From Stenopsyche tienmushanensis (Eukaryota > Arthropoda > Insecta > Trichoptera > Stenopsychidae), in NCBI GenBank assembly GCA_008973525.1, contig WACJ01000436.1, positions 86,203-150,202 on the forward strand: 64,000 bases of DNA, written 5' to 3'. Of the stretch, positions 36,753-49,330 are shown one piece after another; the stretch's first letter is position 1, and each line of letters begins with the position of its first letter. The translations under genes were made by a program, and so were the position numbers. The notes below the pieces were generated by a model, which saw nothing but the letters and a program-made list of their open reading frames with translations, searched no databases and was not told the DNA's origin.

Positions 36753-39700
36753 GAAAAATTTATGTAAAAACATAATTCAGGGGTAAACCACAAGTTTCAC
36801 AACGAAATTCCGATTTTTTCCGATGTTACGAACACTAAAGTGAACGTTAGCCTGTCCAGTTCCTCAGAGTTCTATTTTTTCAAACGCGTGTTTCTCAAAC
36901 TTTGGTAAATTTTAGTTCAAAAATTTATTAACCAATAATTTAAAAAATGTACATAAAGATTTTTTATTTAATTACGATCAAGAGTAAACGAATTTTGGGT
37001 ATAAAATTGCAAAAGGTGCAAAAAATAGTTAAAAAATCATAATATTTTGTTTAAACACTTCTCAAACATGTTTTTTTTTCTTTTTCCAATCAAAACTTGG
37101 TTCATCTATTTAGAAATTATATTGCTAATCAAAATTTCAAAACATTAATAAAATATTGTCCAAGTTTAAACCAATTCTAATTATTTCTTCCCTATTAAAA
37201 AACAATACGAAAAACGCTAAAAAATCAGCCTCCTAATGTGGTTTCTAATGACTTTTTGCATACAATTATGATAATAGGAAGCACTAACTCCAGTATGAAT
37301 ATTATGCTGGAAACAATCGAGTGTTTCAAAAGTTTTAAGTGAAATACAAATTACAGAAATATTATGTGGGGTGACATATGATGTATCTAAATTCATATCA
37401 TCATCAAAGTACAGCCACAAACACTGCAGTCTACTGCAGAACAAGGGCCTCTCCAATGTCCATTCATAGTGAGGGGTTACATCCATCCATTTGTATCATA
37501 CATTCACTTCCTCATTCGTTTGATATTAAAGATGTACTAAAATGATTGATAAAGGCATTTAAAATTTTAATGGCACTGACCAATAACAGCTAGGTTGTTA
37601 TTTTCTTCGCCAATGCATATTTAATAATAGATATTTTCATCATAAAGCATGAAAAGCTTAACAGAATTTTTATCAGTGATTTTGGTTTTACTGTTGAACA
37701 TTTGGTCGCCTCAAACAATACATTGATACTCCTTTCATTATACACTACCTGAAATTCTTATACCAAAGTGCAAATATGAAATATAGCATAAATTTGATAG
37801 AATTTGTCATCTTTATTAGTACGATGATTAATAAAGAGTAGTGTGGTCTAACTGAGCCACGTTTTATAGTCCGAGTTTGTTCGCCATTCTCATTACCGGG
37901 CTCGTTTATTTGTCGAGCTGGCGTGCACTCCGATTTGGGATTAGGTTTCCCAGGGTGGGTTCCAACTGCACCCCATGCATTGCGACCGAGAAGGTAGTGA
38001 GCTATTATTTTATAAAGTATATCCTAATAATATCCATTTTATGAGTGTCAAATGGGTAAATTTTATGACCTCACCGTTTCCCATGCGCCCTCAACTTGCA
38101 TTATGCAGTAGTTAACGCGCGGCGAAGAGAACCTTTAATTTATATCCTTGGAGATGATTCTTTTTTATTTGCTTTTTTTATGGGGTGCGTATCATTTTGG
38201 GATAGCTCGAATGTAATAACAGATTCGAAATATTACGCATACATTTATCAAAACCTTCGAAATTTACATTCTATGTAGCTAAATAAGTAGAAAGATATTG
38301 AGTTTCATAATTCATTTTGGTTTTTTTAAAAATGCTTTATAAATCTGTCCTGGAGCTTATTTAATTAAATATATGGCAGCCCTCGGTGTAATGATATATC
38401 ATTCATTCAATTAGTCTAATTAGGGTAAATTGATTTTCCAGGTTTAATTATTGAGATTGTGCAGAATAAATTCAACTTTCATATAGAAGAAATATCTACA
38501 GGCTTCGCCAAAAAAAGTGTTAATTAATGAAACATGAATATTGTATCTTTGTTTTCATTTTTGTGACGATTTTCAATGGACAATTATGAATTATATGATA
38601 CAAAATATTTTGCTCTTATTTGCACCTGTTAATTTTTTTTTAAGTTACGGTTATTATGATTTTAAACAATGTAATAAATTCACATTTGACATCAAATAAG
38701 TGCGTTGGTATTGGGAGTTTGACAGTTACAACGAAGTTAAGCTGAAAATAGATGATTTGGTCGTAGTTAATAATTCAAATGTTATCGGGAAATGATTTTT
38801 TAATACAAATATCTGCACGTCGTTATTGTGGATTTTTTGAATATCCATGCATGCTTTGTTTAAGGATACCACGTTTATTTTTTAAGAAAACCCATAGACA
38901 ACATATACCAAATCCACAAGTGGCCTCGCGTCCCTAAAAGTGTGATATACCTCGGGGCATGTGTATGTGTTGTGAGTTTTTGAAGACGAAAAGTGGTTTT
39001 TCTCCGCGAAGCAAGAGTTGCGTTATTCCCCTCCTGAGGGCTTTTCAAATGTTTTTCAGACAAAATAAAAACGACCCGCTGAAGGAATTAATTCCACAGA
39101 GCCGTCCACTTAATAACCGCGTTGCTCTCGTCCTGCTGCACGACCCGCGAACAATAAACAAGTAAGTTACACCGGTGATGCCATCGCTCACAATTAACTC
39201 CATTTTATGTGATTTATGGAAGACATTGTGAATCTAAAATGTTGATTGGGTTGCACTTGTGTTAACCAGTTTGTCACGGGTTGTTACCGTAAGGGAGCGT
39301 CGGGGCAAACAATCTCACCCGACGAACACCGATACATTGCGAGCTCTTTAATTAACTCTTGAAGCGCTTACAGTTCTTCAGCTGAACACCTGTCGAGTAA
39401 GACTTACTCTAATGAATCCTATTAACGTCGCAGCAACGTATGACAGATAAATGGAATTTAAATAATTTAGATTAAATACGTTCATGTCCTTTCGGGGTGA
39501 ATTCAAATTAAAGACGTCAGAAATGGTACAAAAAACATCGCAGAGATCGATTAAATCCAATACTATTGTATAGAACCACGACTGAGCGAAGTGAGATAAA
39601 TCTTATTGATCACGATTATTATTTGATGTAGATTTGGAATGACAATACATTTGGAAACAATTTGCATTTCATGAAAAATTTAGTATAACCATCCTAACAT

Positions 39701-42136
39701 AATCAAATAGTATAAGCATTTAAATGATAACATACATTATTTTATAAAAAAATATGTGGAATTTGATATGTTTTACTGGATTGCAAATTTTTGGCATTTT
39801 TTTGTAACAGTCTAATTAAAACTTGATAAATTTCTTTAATATTTGTAGGCTATTTCATAGCATAGTAAATAGATGATTTTTACCTTTTCGGTTGATTTCA
39901 TCTACACAATCGAATGGAGACAAATTTGGAAATTGTAGAAGAATTTAAATACCGGATCGCTATTTTTGTATTAAAAAATCTTGCTGGAATGTAAAATTTC
40001 ACCCTTATATTTGAAGGTTCTGCATATTCTTGAAGTATTTTTCAGTAACCCTCTTTATTTAATTTTCCGTCGATTTTTATTAAGCCCCCCCAGTCTTTTC
40101 ATATCCAAAGCAACCCCATTTAATCATATTTATACATCCATGTTTAATTGTAGGCACTGCATACACTTCTAAAACACGTTCTGATTTTGTTCAGAGAACA
40201 AAAATTCTTCGCTTTGAGTAAATAATTTCAAATATAGATTCGTCCGTCCATAAGATATTTCTAAATAGAAATATGTTTTTGTACCCAGAGCAGTCAATTC
40301 CTGGCCAGATCTTTTTCTGTTCTACAAAACACTAGTTTTCTGGTATCTTCTAATGGTATAATTAATTTTCTTAATCCAAATATCTTTATCTGGTAGTATA
40401 ATGATAGAAGAATGAATCACGATACTTTTTTTTTTGGGTTTTGGTTATAGTTTTTATGTAAAATACGGTTACATGCTATTGTTTATTAGAAATTAATGTA
40501 TGCATCTTATGCTTAAGCATCACGTATCTTCAGATCATCAGAGAAACTGGACTGCATATAATATAGAAGGACTTTTCCAGGAAAATCAATTTGAGTATCT
40601 CCAGTATTTTTATCTTTCATAAGCTGCTTAGTCTTTATAATCATCCGATTTCATAATCAAATTTCACTCAAAATAACCCTTTGGGTGAGTGCTCACAAAT
40701 GTAAAACTCAAAGGTAATAAATATTGAAGCGATGTTAGTCTTGTACCATTTAACCATTTAAATGGAGCTGCACTATGATGTATGATAAAAAATAATATCC
40801 CTATGATTTTGTCCAAATTGCTTATTTCGCCTGGAAAAACACCAAGCCCCACAAATATTAGAGCATATCTTTAAAAAATAATAAAATTTATGTCAATGTA
40901 ATTTTTTTTTTGAAACAATCTGAATTGAAAAATATTTATAAAATTGTATACATTAAATTACAAAAGACTTACATTCAGGCATTTGGATTCAATTTTACGA
41001 ATTTAGATGATGTAAAAATGTCAAACTTATTCTTCGTTATTTAATTGAAGGGATTTGTAAGCTGTTGGGGTTAAATCTGTTGATTTTACACAATTTCCAA
41101 TATAGAACCTATTTTAATGATCCAAAAGTATGATCTTTTATTCACTATGATCCGGTTTCTTAACACTTTTGTTAAATTCTTTAAATTGTCATTAGATCGC
41201 ATGTTGTGGCATTTTTTATTGTTGTCAATAACACTTATTTATTATTATTTCCTTACGTAGTCTAACATATTTCTTAACGTTGGTTTTATAGATCTAATAT
41301 TTTATCTATGATGCATATTTGCCGAGTTCAATCATAAAAGGAATTAATTATTTATTTGATTTAAAAGCAGTGTCTAAAACAAAGACTTTCAATTTCTGTT
41401 ATCAAAATATTAATCATTCTCAATGCAAAGTAGCCGCAGGAGTCGAGGTCAAATGCTTCCCCATAAGTAAACCAGTCCCGAAGACCATGTAGACCTTCGG
41501 TGACATTCTCATTACCATGTGCAATGCTTTCTGGTTTGGATGAGGTTGAATTGTGTAATCAAATGCAACGTCTTGGTTGTGGCTTTTGGGGTCGTCCCTC
41601 AGACCTGTCCGGATTAAGACCGCATCTCTTGAGGGTGGCCTCGTATCAAGATGCTGTAATTATTGTGTCGCTTGCACATCTAAAACAATCGTATATCTTC
41701 AGAGACCGCATCCTTGCAAGAGTATCAACTTTGCACTTTACGACTTGCTTTTATGTACTCGTTTAAAGCATGTTACGTGAGAAGTCTCTTCATCGAGGAG
41801 TAATCAAACAAAGAGTGCTCGTATACAACACGTAGACACGTGAATATCAAAAAAATGATTTCGTAATTAATTCAGTCTTCAACGTTTATGCAACAATTTC
41901 AAGTAATTAGGGTACGTTCCTAATTAAGGCTTTATTTGAAATTTTGTCATATTTTTATGAAACAAATCCAATCAAGATCAACATTAATAACATGCAAATT
42001 AATGAATAAGAAAAACATACAAAATTGGATATTTATAAATTATCAATAAAATATGAAAATATTTGATTAAATTGGTCATAAGACAATGTTACATGCGAAT
42101 ATTATATATGTTTATTGATTTCAATTTGATTAATAC
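36753..42136. other. Long non-coding stretch; islands at about 37840-38130, 38860-39420, 41430-41830
   Basis: No gene is supported. Bases 36840-36960 include TTTTTCAAACGCGTGTTTC, similar to the AAACGCGTTTTTCTCG words of the TTAA elements. Islands are GC-richer and repeat-free. Bases 39420-41430 are AT-rich and empty. Confidence 0.45.
37376..37480 (-). repeat. Possible non-LTR retrotransposon fragment
   Basis: The stretch with CATCATCATC-like repeats followed by CACTGCAGTCTACTGCAGAA and AAGGGCCTCTCC resembles an abundant antisense signature of RTE-like LINEs in insects. It is about 100 bp, with no ORF of meaning. The identification rests on pattern memory only. Confidence 0.3.
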
Positions 42137-42138
42137 TA

Positions 42139-42925
42139 TTAGGTTGTCCCATAAGTTTCTTTCAATAATTTGTATTACATCAAAATTTATTAAACAATAT
42201 ATAATCTATTCTGTTCTATTACCTTTCTTCATCTTTCCGGAAGCCTCATAATGCCTTCTTGCCAAAATGTCCCAGGTTTGCTGGCAAAATACTGATCAAG
42301 GTACATTTTTATATCATTTTTTGAATTAAAATTTTTACCACGTAAAGAATTTTTCAATGAAATAAATAAATAATATTTTGAAGAAGCAATGTCCGGAGAG
42401 TATGGAAGATGAGATAAATAATTCCAGTCAAATGATAATAATTTATTTCTGACGAGCAAAGACACATGAGGCCTGGCGTTATCGTCATGAAAAATAACAC
42501 CTCGTCTGTTCACTAATTCTGGTCATTTTCTGGCAATTGCATCCTTTAAATTGTCTAGTTGGAAACAATATTTTGTTGAATTGATTGTTTTATTTTGCTC
42601 GAGTAGCTCATAATAAACTGCCCTCTTCCAGTCCCACCAAATGCATAGCAAAACTTATTTTGGATGTAGGCCAGGTTTAGCTACAGTTAAAGTTTCTGAA
42701 CCCTTGGTCCGAGACCGTTTACGTTGGATATTCTCATATCGTATTCTCGTATCCAACTTTCATCTCCAGTGACAAGTCTCTTCAAAAAAGGTTGGCTATT
42801 ATGTCGTTGGAGGAGAAGATCAGTCAGTCAATTTATAAGGAAGCCACACATCTGAACGATTGATGTAGCCCAATATTGTCAGATGATTATGGACGAATGT
42901 TCATGGAATTTCTAACTTGTTAGCA
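42139..42925 (-). pseudogene. Mariner copy with 3' TIR, 5' end missing
   Basis: TA (42137-42138) is followed by TTAGGTTGTCCCATAAGTTT, the same TIR as the copy ending at 20219. Reading on the minus strand from 42925, it runs from the HTH/linker region (LGYINRSDVWLPYK-like) through the TKGSETL region, CIWWDWK, HDDNARPHVSLLVRNKLLSF, LPYSPDIASSKYYLFISLKN, to the C-terminus FASKPGTFWQEGIMRLPER. The open part is 42229-42513. The third catalytic motif (APSDY in relatives) is altered to ASSKY, losing the acidic residue. Several stops and frameshifts occur upstream. Similarity to 19495-20219 starts and stops at different points, so these are two independent truncations of one family. Confidence 0.85.
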
Positions 42926-45486
42926 GTTAAAATTCATAAGTTTTGAGCCTATAGATCTCTTTTTAATGCGTAAATATTTTTATCATAGTTGCAATTAAAA
43001 GTTTTCATCCAAAAGTAAAGATGAAGGTGTGGTTTTTATGGGAAAATATGATACAAAATCAATACGCAAAAGATACATTTTGTATTGTTTTTGTTCAAAA
43101 TAAATGGAAGTTTTAAGGCAAAATGTTAAGGATGAGGTGATAATAAAGAGAGTTAAATCAAATCAGGATCTGTTTCTTGCAGAGAGTCGGTGCGGGAATT
43201 GGGAAGAGTGCCGTTGAATTCCCAGAGCCTCAACAATATCGTATGGACGTGGTGCTACATTATGAATTTATCCATACGCGATAAAAAGGTAGAGGTCGGG
43301 AAGAACGGCGTACTGCTCTGGGAGGCTGTATTGTGTTACATTTAGCAGTAAGGGAGATTGCGTCAGGAGCACCTGCTCCCAAGCCGCCCATCCTGTTCAG
43401 GAACCCTGCAACGCACGCCACTAAGAAACTCCCGACATCGGTCAAACTAACGCTCGCCCTTTCGACAACTATTGTGATTTTTCATCCCCTAAATGTATTT
43501 ATTGTTCGCTGTTAAGTCTACCTGATACAAAATATACCTCAAGCTGTGCACGGACATGAATCATAAATAAGCACTAGCTCATGACACATGAAATGGCCGA
43601 AACATGCTCAATCGAAATCTGGTTACCATTGAGATAAAACAAATTAAACAATATGTTTGCTAACTGAAAATGATTTTGTATTTTATTGCATATTTTTTAA
43701 GAAGAGTATATTAATGCATAAGGGTTGAAAACACTAATATAATTGATTTCTTGTATCAACAGCACTATCATTCTTTAATATTATGAAAAATGCGTATCAT
43801 GTAAATATATATAATACTCTATATTTATCTAGGATAAATTGTTATCATGTTTAGAAGAATGGCAGTGAAATCAAGCAAATAATGAAAGTGGGATGGGCTT
43901 GTGGAATATGGAGTATGATGAAATTGAAAATAATTCAAGAAAGTATCCATATCGTATTTCAAAAATAATTTTGCACGAAGTATTAAACAATCGCGTAAAT
44001 ATGATTACACACTTCAATAGTCAAGTTGGAAATATAAGATTTATTTGTTGGTGATCTGAACATGGGTTTTTTTTAACGATTTAGGTAACTAGCATGTGCA
44101 TTGAATGCTGATGACTTGTAAAAGTGATATTCGGTTGAAATGCAATCAATCGGTTTTATTTAAGAATGTTTTTGCGCCATGCCATCAATAGATTTCTAAA
44201 AATTGGATATACGTTGTTGGCATGTTTTGCTATCACAACTGTCATTGCTATGGGTAACTCTTCAGTATTTGTTAAGGACTGAGTGAAAAAAACTTTAACC
44301 ACGACGAGAAATTGATTATACACGAAAACCGAAAGAGATCGAAGCAAATTTATAGGCCAACAAGGTTCTAAGACAATTTGATGGCAGGTTGTAAGAACTA
44401 TCCATTACTTTTTTAAGATCCGAATCGGATTGTCAACAATTTGAAATCATGCATCCCAAATTAACCAGCAAGCAGTCGATAATATTGAATAAACATGAAA
44501 TGATTTTGTTGCGTTCAAACTTGCTTCATTAAATGTCTCTACTTTGATATTTGAAACTGTTTCATAACTAATAAAAAAATGTTATGATGAAAAGATGATT
44601 AGAAAGTTGTGATGAAAGCCTTTGAAGAATACATTGTATCAATGTATTGCTTCATGATGCTGTCATAAAATAAATCAGATAGATGGCGAAATCAATCAAT
44701 CAAATAACCACATTAAATCTTAAATTGAATAATTCGCAAATAGTAAATTCAAAACCTCGATCGAGCATGCTATTCAAGTGGTGGAGTTCCATCGTGCATA
44801 CGGTGGTAGGCATTCGCAATTTTACTGTCATCGGGTGCGGTGTTGTTTGAATTAAATTTTCCGAAGGTTTCCATCCATAACGACACCGGAGACACTTGGT
44901 GCGGGATGACGACCCCGAGAAAATATAAATTTGAAATATTGATGGCGTTTTTGATAGCCCTCCCCTAACCTTCGTTCGCACCCTGTGGGCGGCGAGGCCC
45001 CGCGACCGCAGCTCAACAAGTCCACCCTTCCTCCCACGAAGGCCATAAAGAAAATTGTATTGTTATATGGGAAATGGAGATTATTTCCCGAAGATTTCCG
45101 TTCACCGGTACACGTTTGGGCTCCCTCTGAAAATATTTGCAGTAACAGCCGACATTCAAATATCGAAAACCAGCGAAAATTGTTAATACAATAAAAATGA
45201 AATGTTTTATTGGCCAATTATCAACAAAACGCATGCCATGTCCAGAATACCCGATTAAATTTTAAATAATATCTCATTCGATGATCACTCAGCTTCAATA
45301 GTTGCATGCATCTGATACATTCGATGTCTGTGAATATATTTACGCGATAATCGAATACATCGCGCATAAGAACTCTCAAAATTAAAAAATATAAACTTAT
45401 TTTAAAGTAAAAGTTTTTTGGTCCTTTTTATAAAATAGCATCATTGTATGTATTATTGAAAGCACACAACACCGTGTTATAAACCT
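42926..45486. other. Non-coding; islands at about 43140-43480 and 44740-45240
   Basis: Island 44740-45240 is one of the longest. Its 121-codon minus opening (44852-45217) and 69-codon plus opening overlap and have no domain, so neither is called. It contains GGCCATAAAG and TTTTATTGGCC. Bases 43480-44740 are AT-rich and empty. Confidence 0.45.
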
Positions 45487-45826
45487 ATTAGTAGGAGAGA
45501 CAGCGAAATTATTTGTGTAATTATTCCTACAAAGCTGATTCTTTCTCAGTTAGTTTTTTGATATTGAAAGTAGTTAAAACAGCAGTCTATAGCGATGACA
45601 TAGTTGCCGACATTTATAATAATTTTTAAAACCTGTAAATAAATATGATATAAATGTCTTATACCTTCAATACTGAAACTATGTTTTAATTTATTTTAAT
45701 AAATGTACTTAATATTGCTCATCAGCTTAGTCAAGATTTTGCGCTACAACTTTAGCCACGTCTACCGAAGTTCTAACTTGTATCGAAAGTAGACGACGTT
45801 TATTCAACAATAATTGTAGACAACTA

Positions 45827-46714
45827 TTAGGTTGGGGAATAAGTTCGTAGCGTTTTTATCAAAAACTTTTATTCAAACAAAAAATAATAGTTTTTACAAT
45901 AAATAAATTAATTATGTATTCGCCGTTGATGTTTACTACCTCCTCCCACCTCTCGACTAATTGGTCGATGCCGTTCCGCCAAAAACGCCCGGTCTGGTAT
46001 CGAAGAATTTGTTGAGCCAGTTTTTAAGGTCGTCTTCATTATTGAAGGTTGATTTCAGTGCAAGGTCTGGAGAATACGACGGATGCTGAAGGATCTCCCA
46101 TTTGAGCTCTTGGAGTGCGGCTTTAACGACTTGTGCAACATGGGGCCTGGCGTTGTCATGAAGGAGCATGATTTAGCCTTGTCGATGGAATATTTTCAGT
46201 TGAATAGCCTCTTTCACGCGGTGTAGCTGAGCTATGTAGAGCTCCTTGTTGGGTGTGGCATTCCTTTCGAGCATTTCCCAATGCACCATGCCTTCCCAGT
46301 CCCACCAAACGCAGATCATGATCTTCTTTGGATGGAGGTCAGGCTTGAGTCTCGGCTTTGGCGCATCTCTTGGAGCCACCCATTCCTTTCCTTGCTTCAT
46401 GTTTATGTATAGGCACCATTTCTCATCTCCCGTGACGATTTGGTATATGTAGCAAATGTCCCGGGCTGCTTCAGCAGCTTTTTGACGTCGATAAAAAACG
46501 AAGAAGAGGAAGTGTCAAAAATGTTTTTACCTCCTGGATATTCCATTTTTAAGACTCGGCAATGTAAAAATTAAATTATTCAAAAAGATAATTAACACAG
46601 ATTTGTATAACAGAAAAAGCTCTATCGAATGAATATTATACACTTTGTCAAAAAGCAAAAAAAAATGTGATACAAAAGAATATAAAAACGCTACGAACTT
46701 ATTCCCCAGCCTGA
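45827..46714 (-). mobile_element. Mariner with both TIRs and TA duplication, internally deleted
   Basis: TTAGGTTGGGGAATAAGTTC at the left and the complement of TCAGGCTGGGGAATAAGTTC at the right form inverted repeats of about 30 bp continuing into GTAGCGTTTTTA. TA is duplicated at 45825-45826 and 46715-46716. The element is 888 bp, short of a full mariner of about 1.3 kb. It is a third TIR type in this window. Confidence 0.88.
45896..46546 (-). pseudogene. Mariner transposase with two in-frame deletions and point damage
   Basis: Translation on the minus strand starts at ATG 46546 with an N-terminal tail (MEYPGGKNIFDTS). The stretch SSSFFIDVKKLLKQPGTFAT leads into VTGDEKWCLYINMKQGKEW with the first catalytic D, so the DNA-binding domain is missing. 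CVWWDWEGMVHWEML follows, then RQG, a TAA that replaces glutamine, then IMLLHDNARPHVAQVVKAAL with the second catalytic D and LQHPSYSPDLA. There a second deletion removes the segment with the third catalytic residue, rejoining at FNNEDDLKNWLNKFFDTRPG. A small indel then shifts the frame near 45990, although GIDQLVERWEEVVN is still readable in another frame. It cannot encode an active enzyme. Confidence 0.82.
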
Positions 46715-48002
46715 TACTTGTTGACTAAAAAGCAGCTTTGTAGATTTTAATATTAATGATGGTCATTATTTCAATAAAAATGTTAATGTTATTATAGGAT
46801 TCTTTATTAAATCGTGTATAATATAACACAAAGATTGCAGGGTGAATTATTTACTTTAAATTGCTCTACATTTTCTTGTCTTGACATTGAAACGTCCACT
46901 TTCCACTCTTGACGAACAACGGAATAGCATTTTTATTATTCAACCTTTATATTTAAGAATAGAAGATTGGAGGTTTAGCCATGAAAGCATTTATCAAAGA
47001 ATTGTCTAATATTTCAAGGTATAATTGAATTTATTATGGTATTCTTTAAAAACATCTTAATTTCATCTGTTAATATAAAAATAGGTTAGATCACTTTGTA
47101 TATTTACAAACTATATAATTATCTATGTGCTTTGACAAACATTGAAATATCTTATTATGAATGCTTAAATTTACGATAAATGTTAATTTAAATAATTAAA
47201 ATGACTGCTCAAGTCGTCGAACAATAGTCGATGAACAAATCATCCTGCAAGCATCTTGTCTTCTGATTTCGCCGTAATAGATTGCCGTCTTCTCTTTGTG
47301 CGAAAGCTCGCCATTCCCATTTATATTTAAAAACAATTAAGTCTATCGGCGATAAAGCAGAAAGTCTAAAACGGGAAGACAGCTCCGAAGAGTACGCGCG
47401 AAGGTGGTGGAATCGAACTTTCCACAGGGGCATAAACAATGATTGCGTTTTCAAATAAAACTTTGGCAATCAATTTTTAGCGCAGCAAACGACACGTCGA
47501 AGGCAAGTTACGACCCCTGCTCCAGAACGTATTTTATGAAACTTCTCCAGTATTTTATATTCCATTGACGTGGCTCATTCTTATTTTAATGCCAAAGCTC
47601 AACCCTTTTGCTGTACCGTACTTTACAAGGGCAACAATTCATTTCTTATGAACATTTCTTGGATCCTGAAAGAAGCAAACCGAAATCAACTTTATGCAAA
47701 AATATAAAATGCAAGATCTATAATCTATTAATGCTGCGTTATCCTCGTGCGTATTGAGGTAGGCCCTAATCGATAAGAGTCAAACTTCGAAGGGATGCAG
47801 CGGTCATTGATTGTTTGAATAATGGCCCATCGACTGTATAATGGTAACTTAATGGACGTCTCTGTGATTGTTTGACGTTTGCAGTCGATATATCACGATA
47901 GCGTCAGCTGCTGACATGTTGGGCCCCATTCAGCTCCATCAAATGGAGTTGTCGACGTTGAAGGTGCCCACAGTCTTACAAACCCTTATTTATGATCGGA
48001 AC

Positions 48003-48028
48003 ACCCTTTGTATGCCTCTACAAAGGGT
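48003..48028. other. Perfect 10-bp inverted repeat, 6-nt loop
   Basis: ACCCTTTGTA, loop TGCCTC, TACAAAGGGT. It sits at the end of a GC-richer island. It could be a pair of opposed TCF/Sox-like sites (CTTTGT/ACAAAG) or an RNA hairpin; it is too short for a typical miRNA precursor. Confidence 0.6.
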
Positions 48029-48816
48029 AGTCGTTTAATTCACGACCTTTTGATTAAATTATAATAACAAACATATCGAGAAAAAGGATGCTTTATGAGG
48101 GTGGGCGGATTAAATTATTAAATGGAATAAATACGACACTTCTTTCAGTGTTGTTAGATTTGCGAATCACACTATCGTATTTTGTAAATAATTCGAATGA
48201 ATCTCTTCATAATATATTTCTTGAATTTTTAAATTTTATAAAGTATGCGACTTATAGTAATAAATGAGTCTAACGGGAAAATGTCTAGGTGGTGCGAATT
48301 TTTTATTCAAATTTCTCAATAGCTCTTTCTCTGCAAACAAATTCTCATTGTCAGTGAATTTTCAAAAAATATGCGTCAATTTATATAAAAGTGATTTATA
48401 AACTCACCTAATTTATCATTAATAAAATGAAAAGGCAAGAATTTGCTTAAAATATTTTTATATTTATTTTTTTACGAATTGTTTGCGGCTTTTTGATATT
48501 CTTGTTAAAATGAATATGCTAATTTATAGCAAACATACTTCTTCGTAAGAATAAAATGATTTGTTTAACATGGTCGTTATGCAAATTATTTTTACAATAT
48601 CTTTATATTTGTAATACGCAGAATGAAACCAAATATTTGAATTTACAAATGGGGTTTTTAAAACTATGACTTGAATTATTATTGTTTGGATGTTCATTTG
48701 GACTGTATAAACAGAGACATCTATGGGAAATAGTTCAAATAAGAATATTATTTGGACTTATTGGCATAACTTTGAATGGGCACTATTTCTATTCATGATC
48801 ATACGTTGTGCAAATA

Positions 48817-48850
48817 TCAGGTCAGTTCGAAAGTTCGTGCGCATTTTTGG
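48817..48850 (+). repeat. Solo mariner-like terminal repeat
   Basis: After TA (48815-48816) comes CAGGTCAGTTCGAAAGTTCG and TGCGCATTTTT, the form of a mariner end. No partner end or transposase was found within 2 kb. Confidence 0.4.
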
Positions 48851-49330
48851 GATTTTTTTAAAAAGTGTAAATAAAACATAATTTTCATGATCATTTTGTT
48901 ACATCTTGCAATAAGTTCAAAGTGTTTTTTTATTTGTTAGTTCATTTTCGTCATTTTAAAGCAAAGTGCTCGAATAATAAAAACCTGTAGTTTTTTTTTA
49001 ATTTTCAGTATGAACTTTTTAAGTCACTTTTGCAATATCCTCTATTGATGTACGACTAAAATTGTGTAAGTGAATTGAATTTTGCACACATACGAGAAGT
49101 TATGTAAAAATAATTTTTCTAAGCTCAAAAACTTAATTAATATAATTTAATTGAAATCTTATTTCTACATTTTTTTTCAAGAGAATTATCATGGCAATGT
49201 GACAGTGTTTATCATTATTTGGGTAGTATTGCAAAACAACTTTGATGACAAGAAAAAATTATTGGCACTTACCTTCAAGTTCTTAAAAAACTTAGACAAT
49301 TTGAACCAACTAGGTAGAAACTTCCCTTAA

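Larger units (their letters stand above)
45487..46755 (+). repeat. TIR repeat family, copy B, split by a mariner
   Basis: The left part (45487-45826) and right part (46717-46755) together match copy A at 12487-13207. Near-terminal inverted repeats are TACAAAGCTGATTCTTT and the complement of TACAAAGCTGCTTTTTAG. It lacks the 300-bp internal block of copy A. The junction with the mariner is a TA, showing the mariner inserted into this older repeat. Confidence 0.65.
46756..49326. other. Non-coding; islands at about 47210-47560 and 47720-48070
   Basis: The first island includes GGGGCATAAACAATG. The second includes a perfect hairpin at 48003. Bases 48070-48815 and 48851-49326 are AT-rich with nothing recognised. 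The minus opening at 47209-47469 has no domain. Confidence 0.45.

Noticed and set aside
36840..36960. Possible fourth TTAA/Mutator-like element (AAACGCGTGTTTCTC word)
   Set aside because: No paired TIR and no coding remnant; a single word is not enough.
44852..45217. 121-codon minus-strand opening in a GC-richer island
   Set aside because: No domain, no splice context, and overlapping openings on both strands; composition explains it.
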